From positions 1-35,673 of the forward strand of contig JAGGXI010000031.1 in NCBI GenBank assembly GCA_021163155.1: a stretch of DNA of 35,673 nt. The letters run 5' to 3'. The DNA comes from Candidatus Aerophobota bacterium. Lineage in GTDB: Bacteria > Aerophobota > Aerophobia > Aerophobales > JAGGXI01. Below, in pieces: positions 6,480-13,562 of the stretch. Within the stretch, counting starts at the first letter, position 1. Every line of letters starts with the position of its first letter. A model generated the notes under the pieces. It was not told the origin of the DNA. It saw only the letters and a list, made by a program, of their open reading frames with translations, and did not search any database. Both the position numbers and the translations under genes were made by a program.

Positions 6480-7855
6480 TTCATTTCTTTTAAAAAGACC
6501 TCGCCAACTTTCTCTATATCACCGGCTCCCATAATTAAGAGAAGGTCTCCTTCTTTGGCCTTTTTTTTTAAAAAGTTAATTAGTTGTTTAAGGGAGGGGA
6601 AATAGTAAGTTTCTTTTTTTCTCTGTTTCTTAATCTCTTCAAATAATAATTTTCCGCTTATACCGGGAAGGGGGCGCTCTCCTGCAGAATAAATAGAGCT
6701 TAAAAGTAGGACATCCGTCTTCTTAAAAGCTGCGGCAAAGCGGTGTAGAAATATTTTTGTCCGCGTGTAACGATGAGGTTGAAAAACTGTTATAATTCGT
6801 CTATTTAATCTTTTAGCAGCAATTAATGTCTTTTCAATCTCTGTGGGATGGTGAGCAAAGTCATTTACTACTAATATATGAGAGGAAATTTCTCCTATTT
6901 TTTCGAACCTTCTTTTTACTCCTTTAAATGAAGAGAGCGACTTTTTTATCTTATCCCAGCCTATTTTCAGTCTTATCCCTACCCCTATGGCTCCAAGAGA
7001 ATTATATATATTATGTTCACCGGGCAAGGAAAGTTTAACCTCCTCAACTACATCTCCTTTATATTTAACTCGATAAAGAGAAGTAAATTCTCTTAGCCTT
7101 ATTTTATCAGCACATAGATCTGCTTCGGAGTTAATACCATAAGTAATCATCTTCTGTAAGGGATGAAGATGTATTCTTCTTAAAATTTCTCTTAATCGAG
7201 CGTCATCTCTATTTATAATTAGTGTTCCTCCAGGTTTTAACTTCTCTATAAATTGAACAAATGAGTTAAATAGGTTCTTTTTTGATTTGTAAAAGTCTAA
7301 ATGATCATCTTCTAAACTGGTAAGTATACAAATTTTAGGATGGAGAAATAAAAAAGAACCGTCCGACTCATCGCTTTCGACTATTGCATACTCATCATCT
7401 CCCAATTTACTATTGCTCCCTATCGCATTATCCTCTCCTCCAACAAATATAGTAGGGTCTTTACCTCCCTCTCGAAGAATAGAATATATAAGGGAAGAGG
7501 TGGTTGTTTTTCCGTGAGTTCCAGCAATAACAATATTTTCTCTTTCATTAGTAAGATAAGCTAAAAGTTTTCCTCTGGAGATGAGGGGAATATTTTCTCT
7601 TTTTGCCCTCTTAAGTTCAGGGTTATCAGATAAAATAGCGGAAGAAACTACTACTGCATCAGTATTGTTTATATGGGAAGAACTATGTCCCTGGTAAATA
7701 GTTGCCCCTCTTGTCCTTAGTTCCTCAGTAAACTTATTTCCTTTTATATCTGACCCGCTGACTTTATATCCCATTTTCAATAATACCTTTGCCAATCCGC
7801 TCATCCCTGCTCCCCCAATGCCTATAAAATGAAGAGAGGTAACTTTGTTTAACAT
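6476..7855 (-). CDS. murC: UDP-N-acetylmuramate--L-alanine ligase
   Basis: This 459-residue enzyme adds L-alanine to UDP-MurNAc in the cytoplasm, the first amino-acid step of peptidoglycan precursor synthesis. The N-terminal nucleotide-sugar domain has GIGGAGMSGLA (12-22). The central ATPase domain has GTHGKTTT (112-119). The C-terminal ligase domain contains NDFAHHPTEIEKT, the MurC hallmark. Length is normal. Upstream AGAGGA is a modest ribosome site. It follows murG in the same direction as in dcw clusters, but 359 bp of REP-type repeats have come between them. Confidence 0.96.
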   Translation of the reverse strand: MLNKVTSLHFIGIGGAGMSGLAKVLLKMGYKVSGSDIKGNKFTEELRTRGATIYQGHSSSHINNTDAVVVSSAILSDNPELKRAKRENIPLISRGKLLAYLTNERENIVIAGTHGKTTTSSLIYSILREGGKDPTIFVGGEDNAIGSNSKLGDDEYAIVESDESDGSFLFLHPKICILTSLEDDHLDFYKSKKNLFNSFVQFIEKLKPGGTLIINRDDARLREILRRIHLHPLQKMITYGINSEADLCADKIRLREFTSLYRVKYKGDVVEEVKLSLPGEHNIYNSLGAIGVGIRLKIGWDKIKKSLSSFKGVKRRFEKIGEISSHILVVNDFAHHPTEIEKTLIAAKRLNRRIITVFQPHRYTRTKIFLHRFAAAFKKTDVLLLSSIYSAGERPLPGISGKLLFEEIKKQRKKETYYFPSLKQLINFLKKKAKEGDLLLIMGAGDIEKVGEVFLKEMN

Positions 7856-7877
7856 TTTCTTAATCCTCTTCTTAAAG

Positions 7878-7899
7878 GGCGATTAGCCTCACCCCCACT
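7878..7899 (-). repeat. Decayed copy of the GGGCGA-type GTAG palindrome
   Basis: The 22 bases match the reverse complement of the element at 18678-18699 at 19 of 22 positions. The head has changed from CTAC to CCAC and the arms no longer pair fully. It lies just upstream of murC. Confidence 0.55.
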
Positions 7900-7934
7900 C
7901 AAATCCAAATAGCAGCTATTTACTAACTTGATTG

Positions 7935-7988
7935 GTAGCCGCAGGCTTCAGCCTGCGTTTACTTGCGCAACTTAAAAGTTGCGGCTAC
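7935..7988 (-). repeat. BIME-like inverted REP pair (types B and A)
   Basis: GTAG at 7935-7938 leads arms CGCAGGCT (7940-7947) and AGCCTGCG (7950-7957) with a TC centre. After a short spacer come arms CGCAACTT (7966-7973) and AAGTTGCG (7976-7983) and CTAC at 7985-7988. Here the type B palindrome is perfect. Confidence 0.82.
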
Positions 7989-8043
7989 CAGTATCTCTAA
8001 TCCTGCTTTTCTTGGTTTTTTCTCTGTTTTTCTTTACTTTCCC

Positions 8044-8075
8044 TTTAATCCTTTAATCCTCTAATCCTCTAATCC
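8044..8075 (-). repeat. GGATTARA octamer tandem array (4 units)
   Basis: On the plus strand it reads TTTAATCC twice, then TCTAATCC twice. On the murG/murC sense strand it is the same purine-rich GGATTARA array as at 5492-5523. Confidence 0.9.
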
Positions 8076-8169
8076 TGTTTTTTAATCCTGCTTTTCTTGG
8101 TTTTTTCTCTGTTTTTCTTTACTTTCCCTCTATCCTTCTTTTCTTGTTTTCCCTTTAATCCTTCTTTTG

Positions 8170-8218
8170 CGCAGGCTTCAGCCTGCGTTTACTTGCGCAA
8201 CTTAAAAGTTGCGACTAC
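8170..8218 (-). repeat. Partial third copy of the BIME module, overlapping the murG stop
   Basis: Type B arms at 8170-8177 and 8180-8187 are intact, but the GTAG head on that side is gone. Type A arms follow at 8196-8203 and 8206-8213, and CTAC at 8215-8218. The GTAG of the sense strand contains the TAG stop codon of murG. Confidence 0.8.
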
Positions 8219-9372
8219 CAGTATCTCTTTCCCTTTAATCCTTCTTTTTCTGCTTTTTCTGTTTTTTTTGCCAAACTATAGATTATCTTTACTATTTCTT
8301 CTGTAGCCTCAGGCTTTCCCAATGCTTTACCTTTCTTTCCCATTTCCTTAAGCAGATTTCTATCATTAATTAATTTTAAAATGTTCTCTTTTAGCCCCTC
8401 TCCTCTAAGCTCTTTCTCTGTAATAATAAGGGCTGCTCCATTTTTTTGCAAAACTTCCGCATTTTTAAGTTGATGCTCCTCTGTAGCATAGGGGTAAGGA
8501 ATTAATATGGCAGGAAGCCCTAAAGCAGTAATTTCAGAAATAGTTGTTGCCCCACTTCTACAAATAATTAAATCAGATGCATTATAAGCGTATTCCATTT
8601 GATTCAGGTAAGAAAGAATTAGAGATTTAATTTTTACAGTTTTTAAAGATTCTTCTACCCATTTGAAATCATTTTTTCCTGTGATAAAGATTACCTGTAT
8701 CTTCTTATCCGAACCCTCCTTTTTTTCTAATAGTTTAATTGCTTCAATTGCGGATAAATTAAGCGAGTGAGCTCCCTGACTGCCTCCAGTAAAAAGCAGA
8801 GTAAACTTATCCTTATCTAAACCTAATTTTATTAGAGCATCTTCTCTTTTTAATTTAAAAATTTGTGAACGAAGAGGATTGCCTGTAAAATATAATTTAT
8901 TTCTTACTTTAAGAGGAAAAAAATCTTTCGTTTGAGGGAAACTGATGGCTATCTTTGATGCCCATCGACAAAGAAATCTATTACTGAGGGAAGGATGTAA
9001 ATTTTGTTCACAGATTAAAGTGGGAATGCCCAAAAAAAAGGAAAGCATTACTATTGGATAAGAGTGAAAACTCCCCGCCCCTACCACTACTTGAGGTTTA
9101 AACCAGAGAATTATTACTAACGACTGCGCAAAAGATATCCATAAATTTAACCAGAAGGTTGCCCATTTTATAGACAAAGTTCTTGGATAACTCTGGATGC
9201 TGATTTTCTTAAATTTGAATCCTTCAGAAGAGACAATTTTAAACTCAAGCGTTCTTTTTCCCCCTACCCATAAAATACAATTGGTATAGTCGATTTTCTT
9301 AAGATATGAAGCTATAGCTAAAGCAGGATAAAGGTGTCCTCCTGTTCCTCCCGCCGCTATTAATACTTTCAT
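8215..9372 (-). CDS. murG: UDP-N-acetylglucosamine--lipid-I GlcNAc transferase
   Basis: This 385-residue GT28 glycosyltransferase converts lipid I to lipid II on the inner face of the membrane. Motifs are GGTGGHLYPALA (8-19), CEQNLHPSLSNRFL for the acceptor region, GGSQGAHSLN (G-loop 2), and RSGATTISEITALGLPAILI with downstream EEHQLKNA for UDP-GlcNAc binding. The ATG overlaps the secF stop in ATGA, so translation is coupled. The last 13 or so codons (KAEKEGLKGKRYW, about 8215-8254) and the stop are made of the dispersed repeat module, so the tail is not ancestral MurG sequence. The catalytic part is intact. Confidence 0.96.
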   Translation of the reverse strand: MKVLIAAGGTGGHLYPALAIASYLKKIDYTNCILWVGGKRTLEFKIVSSEGFKFKKISIQSYPRTLSIKWATFWLNLWISFAQSLVIILWFKPQVVVGAGSFHSYPIVMLSFFLGIPTLICEQNLHPSLSNRFLCRWASKIAISFPQTKDFFPLKVRNKLYFTGNPLRSQIFKLKREDALIKLGLDKDKFTLLFTGGSQGAHSLNLSAIEAIKLLEKKEGSDKKIQVIFITGKNDFKWVEESLKTVKIKSLILSYLNQMEYAYNASDLIICRSGATTISEITALGLPAILIPYPYATEEHQLKNAEVLQKNGAALIITEKELRGEGLKENILKLINDRNLLKEMGKKGKALGKPEATEEIVKIIYSLAKKTEKAEKEGLKGKRYW

Positions 9373-10493
9373 CTTCTCTTAGTCTTATCCTCTCCCCAGG
9401 TATATACCACAGGAGTGGCTACAAAACTGGATGAGTAGGTGCCTACTATTACACCTACTAAAAGAGCAAAGGCAAACCCATGAATTGCTGCTCCTCCCCA
9501 TAAGAATAAAGCTAAAACTACCACAAAAGTAGTTAAAGAAGTGATTACGGTTCTTGACAAGGACTGATTGATGCTTAAATTAAAAACCTTTTTATAGGGA
9601 AATCTTTTTTTGCGATAAGTTTTAAAATTTTCCCTAATTCTATCATAGATAACAATAGTATCATTTAAAGAATATCCAATAATGGTAAGTAAGGCAGCTA
9701 TTACAGTAAGATTAAATTCAAAATTACATAAGGAGAGAGCTCCTACACTAATAAATACATCATGAGTTAAAGCAACCACTGCTCCTACAGCAAACCTTAA
9801 TTTAAAACGCCAGGAGATATAAATAAGCATTCCTACTAAACTAAATGCTATAGCCAATAAAGCGCCTTTTCGAAGTTCCTCGCTTATTTTAGGACCTATT
9901 AAATTAATACTTCGGACTATAAATGCATTTTTTCTCTCTTTAAATTCTTCTTTTACTGCCTTCTCTATCTTAGCAGACATTTTTTGAGATGTAATTTGCT
10001 GAAGAAGAGGGGCAAGAGAATCCTCTTTTATTTGGTTAATATTTATTTTATCCTTTTGAGAAGGATTAATAGTAATAAATTTAACTAAATTTTCATACCC
10101 AATGCTATTTATTCCCCGAATATCCTTTAATTCTTCAAGAGTGGTAAATTTGCCATTTTTCTCTCGATAAGCGACTATTTCAGAAGCAATATTCTTAGAA
10201 ATTTCCTCTACTCCAAATCTTACAAGAACCAGGTTCTCATCCTTTTTACCATAAGATTGAATAACAGCGTTTCCTAAACCTATTTTAGATAATCCTGCTC
10301 TTACACGACTGATAGGAGTAAATTCATTAAACTTGAAATGGACTTCAATCCCCCCTGTAAAATCTAAACCAAGTTTCGGCCCTCCCTTTAATGCAAGAGA
10401 AATAATACCTATGCATATAGCAATCCCTGATATAACAAAAGCTACTTTTCTTAATCCAATGAAATCTATATTTGTTTTTCCAAAAAATTGCAT
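9369..10493 (-). CDS. secF: Protein translocase subunit SecF with an inserted helix-hairpin-helix segment
   Basis: This 374-residue SecF works with SecD to drive late steps of Sec export using the proton or sodium gradient. TM1 is at about 15-36, followed by LGLDFTGGIEVHFKF (41-55). The C-terminal five-helix block includes LTHDVFISVG and IIGYSLNDTIVIYDRIRENF (about 272-291), both SecF hallmarks. It is about 70 residues longer than usual. The extra part, about 98-142, reads NIASEIVAYREKNGKFTT then LEELKDIRGI, which looks like a ComEA-type helix-hairpin-helix. It sits in the extracytoplasmic domain between TM1 and TM2. SecD lies 9 nt upstream and murG overlaps by 4 nt. Confidence 0.94.
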   Translation of the reverse strand: MQFFGKTNIDFIGLRKVAFVISGIAICIGIISLALKGGPKLGLDFTGGIEVHFKFNEFTPISRVRAGLSKIGLGNAVIQSYGKKDENLVLVRFGVEEISKNIASEIVAYREKNGKFTTLEELKDIRGINSIGYENLVKFITINPSQKDKININQIKEDSLAPLLQQITSQKMSAKIEKAVKEEFKERKNAFIVRSINLIGPKISEELRKGALLAIAFSLVGMLIYISWRFKLRFAVGAVVALTHDVFISVGALSLCNFEFNLTVIAALLTIIGYSLNDTIVIYDRIRENFKTYRKKRFPYKKVFNLSINQSLSRTVITSLTTFVVVLALFLWGGAAIHGFAFALLVGVIVGTYSSSFVATPVVYTWGEDKTKRR

Positions 10494-10502
10494 CTACTCC
10501 TC

Positions 10503-11795
10503 CTAAATACTTAATCGTTTTATCGGTCTTCCAGCTAAAAGAAGATTAAAGATAGTCTTAGTCACTACTATGGCTGTAAAGAGACTGGCTAAAATTCCAA
10601 TGGATAAAGTAGTAGCAAATCCCTTTATAGGACCACTACCAAACTGAAGGAGAATAAGAGCTGTAATAAGAGTGGTTATATTTGCATCTAAGATAGTTCT
10701 AAGAGCTCCACTGTAACCAGCATCTAAAGCAGAGCGAGGAGCCCTCTCCTTCCTTAACTCCTCTCTAATTCTTTCAAAGATGATTACGTTAGCATCAACA
10801 CTCATACCAATGGTGAGAATAATTCCTGCAATACCAGGAAGAGTTAGTGTGGCCTTAAGACCAGCTAAAGCTCCTAATAAAAAAAGTAGATTTAACAAAA
10901 GAGCAACATCGGCAATTAATCCTGCCTTTTTATAGTAAAATACCATGAAAAAAATAACACAGATAAAGCCAATAATTCCTGCCCAGAATCCTTTTCTTAT
11001 AGAATCCTGTCCTAAAGAAGGGCCTACTGTTGTATTCTGGATAATATTAAAAGGGACAGGTAAAGCACCACTTTTAAGAACAATACGTAATTCATTAGCT
11101 TTTTCCATAGTAAAATTTCCTTCAATGATTGCTTTACCATCGGGAATTCGAGTTTTTACCACCGGAGCAGTCTTAACCACATTATCCAATACTATAGCAA
11201 GCCTTTCTCCTACATGTCTTCCTGTAATTTGAGCAAACTTATCTGCTCCTTCTTTATCAAAGCTTAAAGTTACATAGGGCTGTCCCCATTGTCCTATCTC
11301 TACTCGTGTATCCTTTATAGTTTTACCCGTTAGAAGAGTCTCTTTCTTTAATAGATAAGGCTCGCCTTTTGAGTCATATAATACCTCATCTTCTGAAGAA
11401 ATTTTTCCTTGAAGAGCTTCGTTTAAATTTCCCTTTTCATCCAATAACTTAAACTCAAGTAAAGCGGTTTTCCCAACAATGTCTATTGCCCTCTGAGGGT
11501 CTTCTATTCCTGGAAGGTCTACTATTATTCTTTTATCTCCTTGACGAACAATTGTAGGTTCTTTCACTCCAAATTGGTCTATTCTATTTCTGATAATCTC
11601 TAAACCTGTGTTCATTGCATCTTTGAGGTCTTCTTCTGGAGGAAGTTTACTTTCATCTGCCTCTAATACCAGATGCATACCCCCCTTTAAGTCTAATCCC
11701 AGGTTTATCTTCTCCCCGGGAGGAAATATAGCCCAGACAGCCAACGCTATTATTCCCACTATTGACAACATTACCCATTTATCATATCGACGCAT
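10503..11795 (-). CDS. secD: Protein translocase subunit SecD
   Basis: This 430-residue SecD has TM1 at about 8-24, then LGLDLKGGMHLVLE (32-45), and a large extracytoplasmic domain with EIIRNRIDQFGVKEPTIVRQ. The C-terminal membrane block contains GMSVDANVIIFERIREELRK, with the conserved aspartate and the cytoplasmic arginine-rich turn. The length fits short SecD proteins. GGGGAGGA lies about 9 nt before the ATG. secD, secF and murG form a tight unit, and no yajC is seen upstream. Instead proS diverges at 12078. Confidence 0.96.
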   Translation of the reverse strand: MRRYDKWVMLSIVGIIALAVWAIFPPGEKINLGLDLKGGMHLVLEADESKLPPEEDLKDAMNTGLEIIRNRIDQFGVKEPTIVRQGDKRIIVDLPGIEDPQRAIDIVGKTALLEFKLLDEKGNLNEALQGKISSEDEVLYDSKGEPYLLKKETLLTGKTIKDTRVEIGQWGQPYVTLSFDKEGADKFAQITGRHVGERLAIVLDNVVKTAPVVKTRIPDGKAIIEGNFTMEKANELRIVLKSGALPVPFNIIQNTTVGPSLGQDSIRKGFWAGIIGFICVIFFMVFYYKKAGLIADVALLLNLLFLLGALAGLKATLTLPGIAGIILTIGMSVDANVIIFERIREELRKERAPRSALDAGYSGALRTILDANITTLITALILLQFGSGPIKGFATTLSIGILASLFTAIVVTKTIFNLLLAGRPIKRLSI

Positions 11796-11828
11796 TTATT
11801 CTATCCTCCCCTAATCTATTTCTGCTTT

Positions 11829-11856
11829 AATTTAACATAGATAAGTAAAATGTCAA
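11829..11856 (-). promoter_or_regulatory. Candidate promoter for secD-secF-murG
   Basis: On the minus strand TTGACA (11851-11856) is followed after 16 nt by TAAATT (11829-11834). It lies about 35 nt upstream of the secD start. The -10 matches 4 of 6 consensus bases. Confidence 0.5.
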
Positions 11857-11860
11857 CCAA

Positions 11861-11891
11861 TCAGGGTCAGGTTTCAATATTTGTGATATTG
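11861..11891 (+). repeat. Possible relic of a GTCAGGT-type transposon end
   Basis: TCAGGGTCAGGTTTCAATAT precedes a small hairpin with arms CAATAT (11875-11880) and ATATTG (11886-11891). From memory, GGGTCAGGT-like motifs mark ends of Y1-transposase (IS200/RAYT-like) repeats in several phyla. No transposase lies nearby. This is a weak assignment. Confidence 0.3.
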
Positions 11892-11993
11892 ATCTTCTTT
11901 TCCCTCTCTCTTAATAAGTATAAGTGCAAATTTTAAATTGTGTATAAGCATAGGCCCTTAGTCCTGTCAACTGCAATTTTTAAATGCGAATGT

Positions 11994-12021
11994 TTGACAA
12001 AAAGAGATTTTCAAATATACT
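11994..12021 (+). promoter_or_regulatory. Promoter of proS
   Basis: A consensus -35 TTGACA (11994-11999) and near-consensus -10 TATACT (12016-12021) are separated by 16 nt. The start codon is about 56 nt further downstream. I found no T-box specifier structure in the short leader. Confidence 0.75.
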
Positions 12022-12077
12022 TTGTATTCACAGAAAAATAAATCATTTTGCAAAACAATTAAAAAAGAGAGGAGAAA

Positions 12078-13508
12078 ATGGAGAATAGAATTACACGAAA
12101 AGAGGAAAATTTCTCACAGTGGTATATTGATGTTATTTTAAAAGCTAAACTTGCTGATTATGCCCCAGTAAAAGGATGTATGGTAATTCGCCCAAATGGT
12201 TATATTCTTTGGGAAAATATTCAAAAAAATCTTGATAGAATGTTTAAAGAAAGTGGACATGTTAATGCTTACTTCCCTCTTCTTATCCCTGAAAGTTTCA
12301 TTCAAAAAGAGAGTGAGCATATGGAAGGCTTTTCTCCAGAATGTGCAGTGGTAACTTATGGAGGAGGGAAAAAACTAAAAGAGCCTTTGATTGTCCGCCC
12401 TACTTCTGAGACTATGATATGGAGTATGTATGCTCGGTGGATTACTTCATACCGAGACCTACCCCTTCTTATAAATCAATGGTGTAACATCGTTCGCTGG
12501 GAGCTTCGACCACGTCTATTTTTAAGAACTTCAGAGTTTCTCTGGCAAGAAGGCCATACAGCACACGAAACTTATGAAGAAGCAGATAAAGAAGCTCTTA
12601 AAATGCTGGGAATTTATAAAAAGTTCGTTGAGGAATATATGGCTATCCCTGTATATAAAGGGCAGAAAAGTGATAGTGAGCGTTTCGCAGGAGCTCTTCA
12701 AACTTATACCATTGAAGCTCTTATGCAAGATGGGAAAGCCCTTCAGGCAGGGACCTCCCATAATTTAGGACAAAATTTTGCACGGGCTTTTAATGTTAAA
12801 TTTGCTACTAGAGAAGGGGGAGAAGATTATGTCTGGGCAACATCCTGGGGTGTAAGTACCCGTCTTATCGGAGCTCTCATTATGGCTCATGGTGATAATA
12901 AAGGCATAATAATACCCCCTAAATTAGCCTCTCTAATTGCAGTTATAATTCCTATATATTATAGTGCTAAAGAACGAAGCAGAGTTCTCTCCTATATCCA
13001 ATCCCTGTATTTAAATTTAAAAAATGATTTTAATGTTAAAATAGATGATAGAGAAGAATATCGCCCCAGTTATAAGTTTAATGAATGGGAATTGCAGGGA
13101 ATTCCCTTAAGGATAGAGGTAGGACCAAAAGATGTGGAGAAAAAACAGGCAATTTTAGTGCGACGTGATACAGGCAAGAAAATCATCTTACCTTTTAATG
13201 AAGTTTCTCTTAGATTTTCTACTCTTTTAAATGAGATTCAGAAAAATCTTTTTGAAAAAGCTAAAAGATTTAAAGAAGAAAACACCTTTAAAGTAGACAA
13301 CCTTGATGATTTTCAGAAAGTAATTGACGATAAAGGAGGATTTATTTATGCTCATTGGTGTGGTTCACCAGAATGTGAAGCTAAGATAAAATCTCTTACT
13401 AAAGCTACTATTAGGTGTATTCCTTTCCATAATGAAAAAGAGGAAGGAAAATGTATTTACTGTGGAGGGAAATCCTCTCAGCGGGTTTTATTCGCCAAAG
13501 CTTATTAA
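12078..13508 (+). CDS. proS: Prolyl-tRNA synthetase, eukaryote/archaeal-like (type 3) form
   Basis: This 476-residue class II synthetase charges tRNA-Pro. Residues include RPTSET (108-112), RWELRPRLFLRTSEFLWQEG (140-159) for motif 2 and the proline pocket, and motif 3 GVSTRLIGALIMAHGDNKG. There is no editing insertion of the long bacterial ProRS. The anticodon-binding domain is followed by a C-terminal zinc-type domain with C428, C433, C459 and C462, as in archaeal/eukaryotic-like ProRS. This form also occurs in a minority of bacteria. GAGAGGAG at 12067-12074 is the ribosome site. It is monocistronic between a good promoter and a strong terminator. Confidence 0.95.
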   Translation: MENRITRKEENFSQWYIDVILKAKLADYAPVKGCMVIRPNGYILWENIQKNLDRMFKESGHVNAYFPLLIPESFIQKESEHMEGFSPECAVVTYGGGKKLKEPLIVRPTSETMIWSMYARWITSYRDLPLLINQWCNIVRWELRPRLFLRTSEFLWQEGHTAHETYEEADKEALKMLGIYKKFVEEYMAIPVYKGQKSDSERFAGALQTYTIEALMQDGKALQAGTSHNLGQNFARAFNVKFATREGGEDYVWATSWGVSTRLIGALIMAHGDNKGIIIPPKLASLIAVIIPIYYSAKERSRVLSYIQSLYLNLKNDFNVKIDDREEYRPSYKFNEWELQGIPLRIEVGPKDVEKKQAILVRRDTGKKIILPFNEVSLRFSTLLNEIQKNLFEKAKRFKEENTFKVDNLDDFQKVIDDKGGFIYAHWCGSPECEAKIKSLTKATIRCIPFHNEKEEGKCIYCGGKSSQRVLFAKAY

Positions 13509-13511
13509 TAA

Positions 13512-13540
13512 ATAGGGGGGATATTAACTCTCCCCCCTAT
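13512..13540. terminator. Bidirectional terminator hairpin between convergent genes
   Basis: Arms ATAGGGGGG (13512-13520) and CCCCCCTAT (13532-13540) form a strong stem, extendable by one A-T pair. AT-rich flanks lie on both sides. It sits between the stop codons of convergent proS and the C69 peptidase gene. Confidence 0.72.
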
Positions 13541-13562
13541 ATTTAAACTATTCTCGTCTCTC

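Larger units (their letters stand above)
7926..8096 (-). repeat. Composite repeat module, copy 2 (long inverted repeat arm)
   Basis: Read on the minus strand, this has the same order as copy 1: GGATTARA array, purine-rich AAGAAAA tract, GGATTAGAGATACTG, REP A, spacer, REP B, then the flank CAATCAAGT. It is the inverted partner of 5489-5684, about 2.2 kb away. Recombination between the two arms would invert rpsR, rplI and murC. Confidence 0.82.
7856..8214. other. Repeat-filled intergenic region between murG and murC
   Basis: No gene is seen in these 359 bp. They contain a decayed REP relic (7878-7899), a 7+1+7 palindrome AAATAGC/GCTATTT (7907-7921), a BIME (7935-7988), an octamer array (8044-8075), two pyrimidine-rich tracts (purine-rich on the coding strand) and a second, partial module (8170-8218) that runs into the murG stop. 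A 69-codon open frame at 8097-8306 on the plus strand is only a reading of the pyrimidine tract. Confidence 0.8.

Noticed and set aside
8097-8306. Open frame of 69 codons on the plus strand between murC and murG
   Set aside because: It reads the pyrimidine-rich repeat tract and the antisense end of murG; the peptide is low-complexity Phe/Leu/Ser with no family features.
11900-12077. T-box or other riboswitch before proS
   Set aside because: The leader after the promoter is only about 45-50 nt, with no T-box sequence or antiterminator structure.
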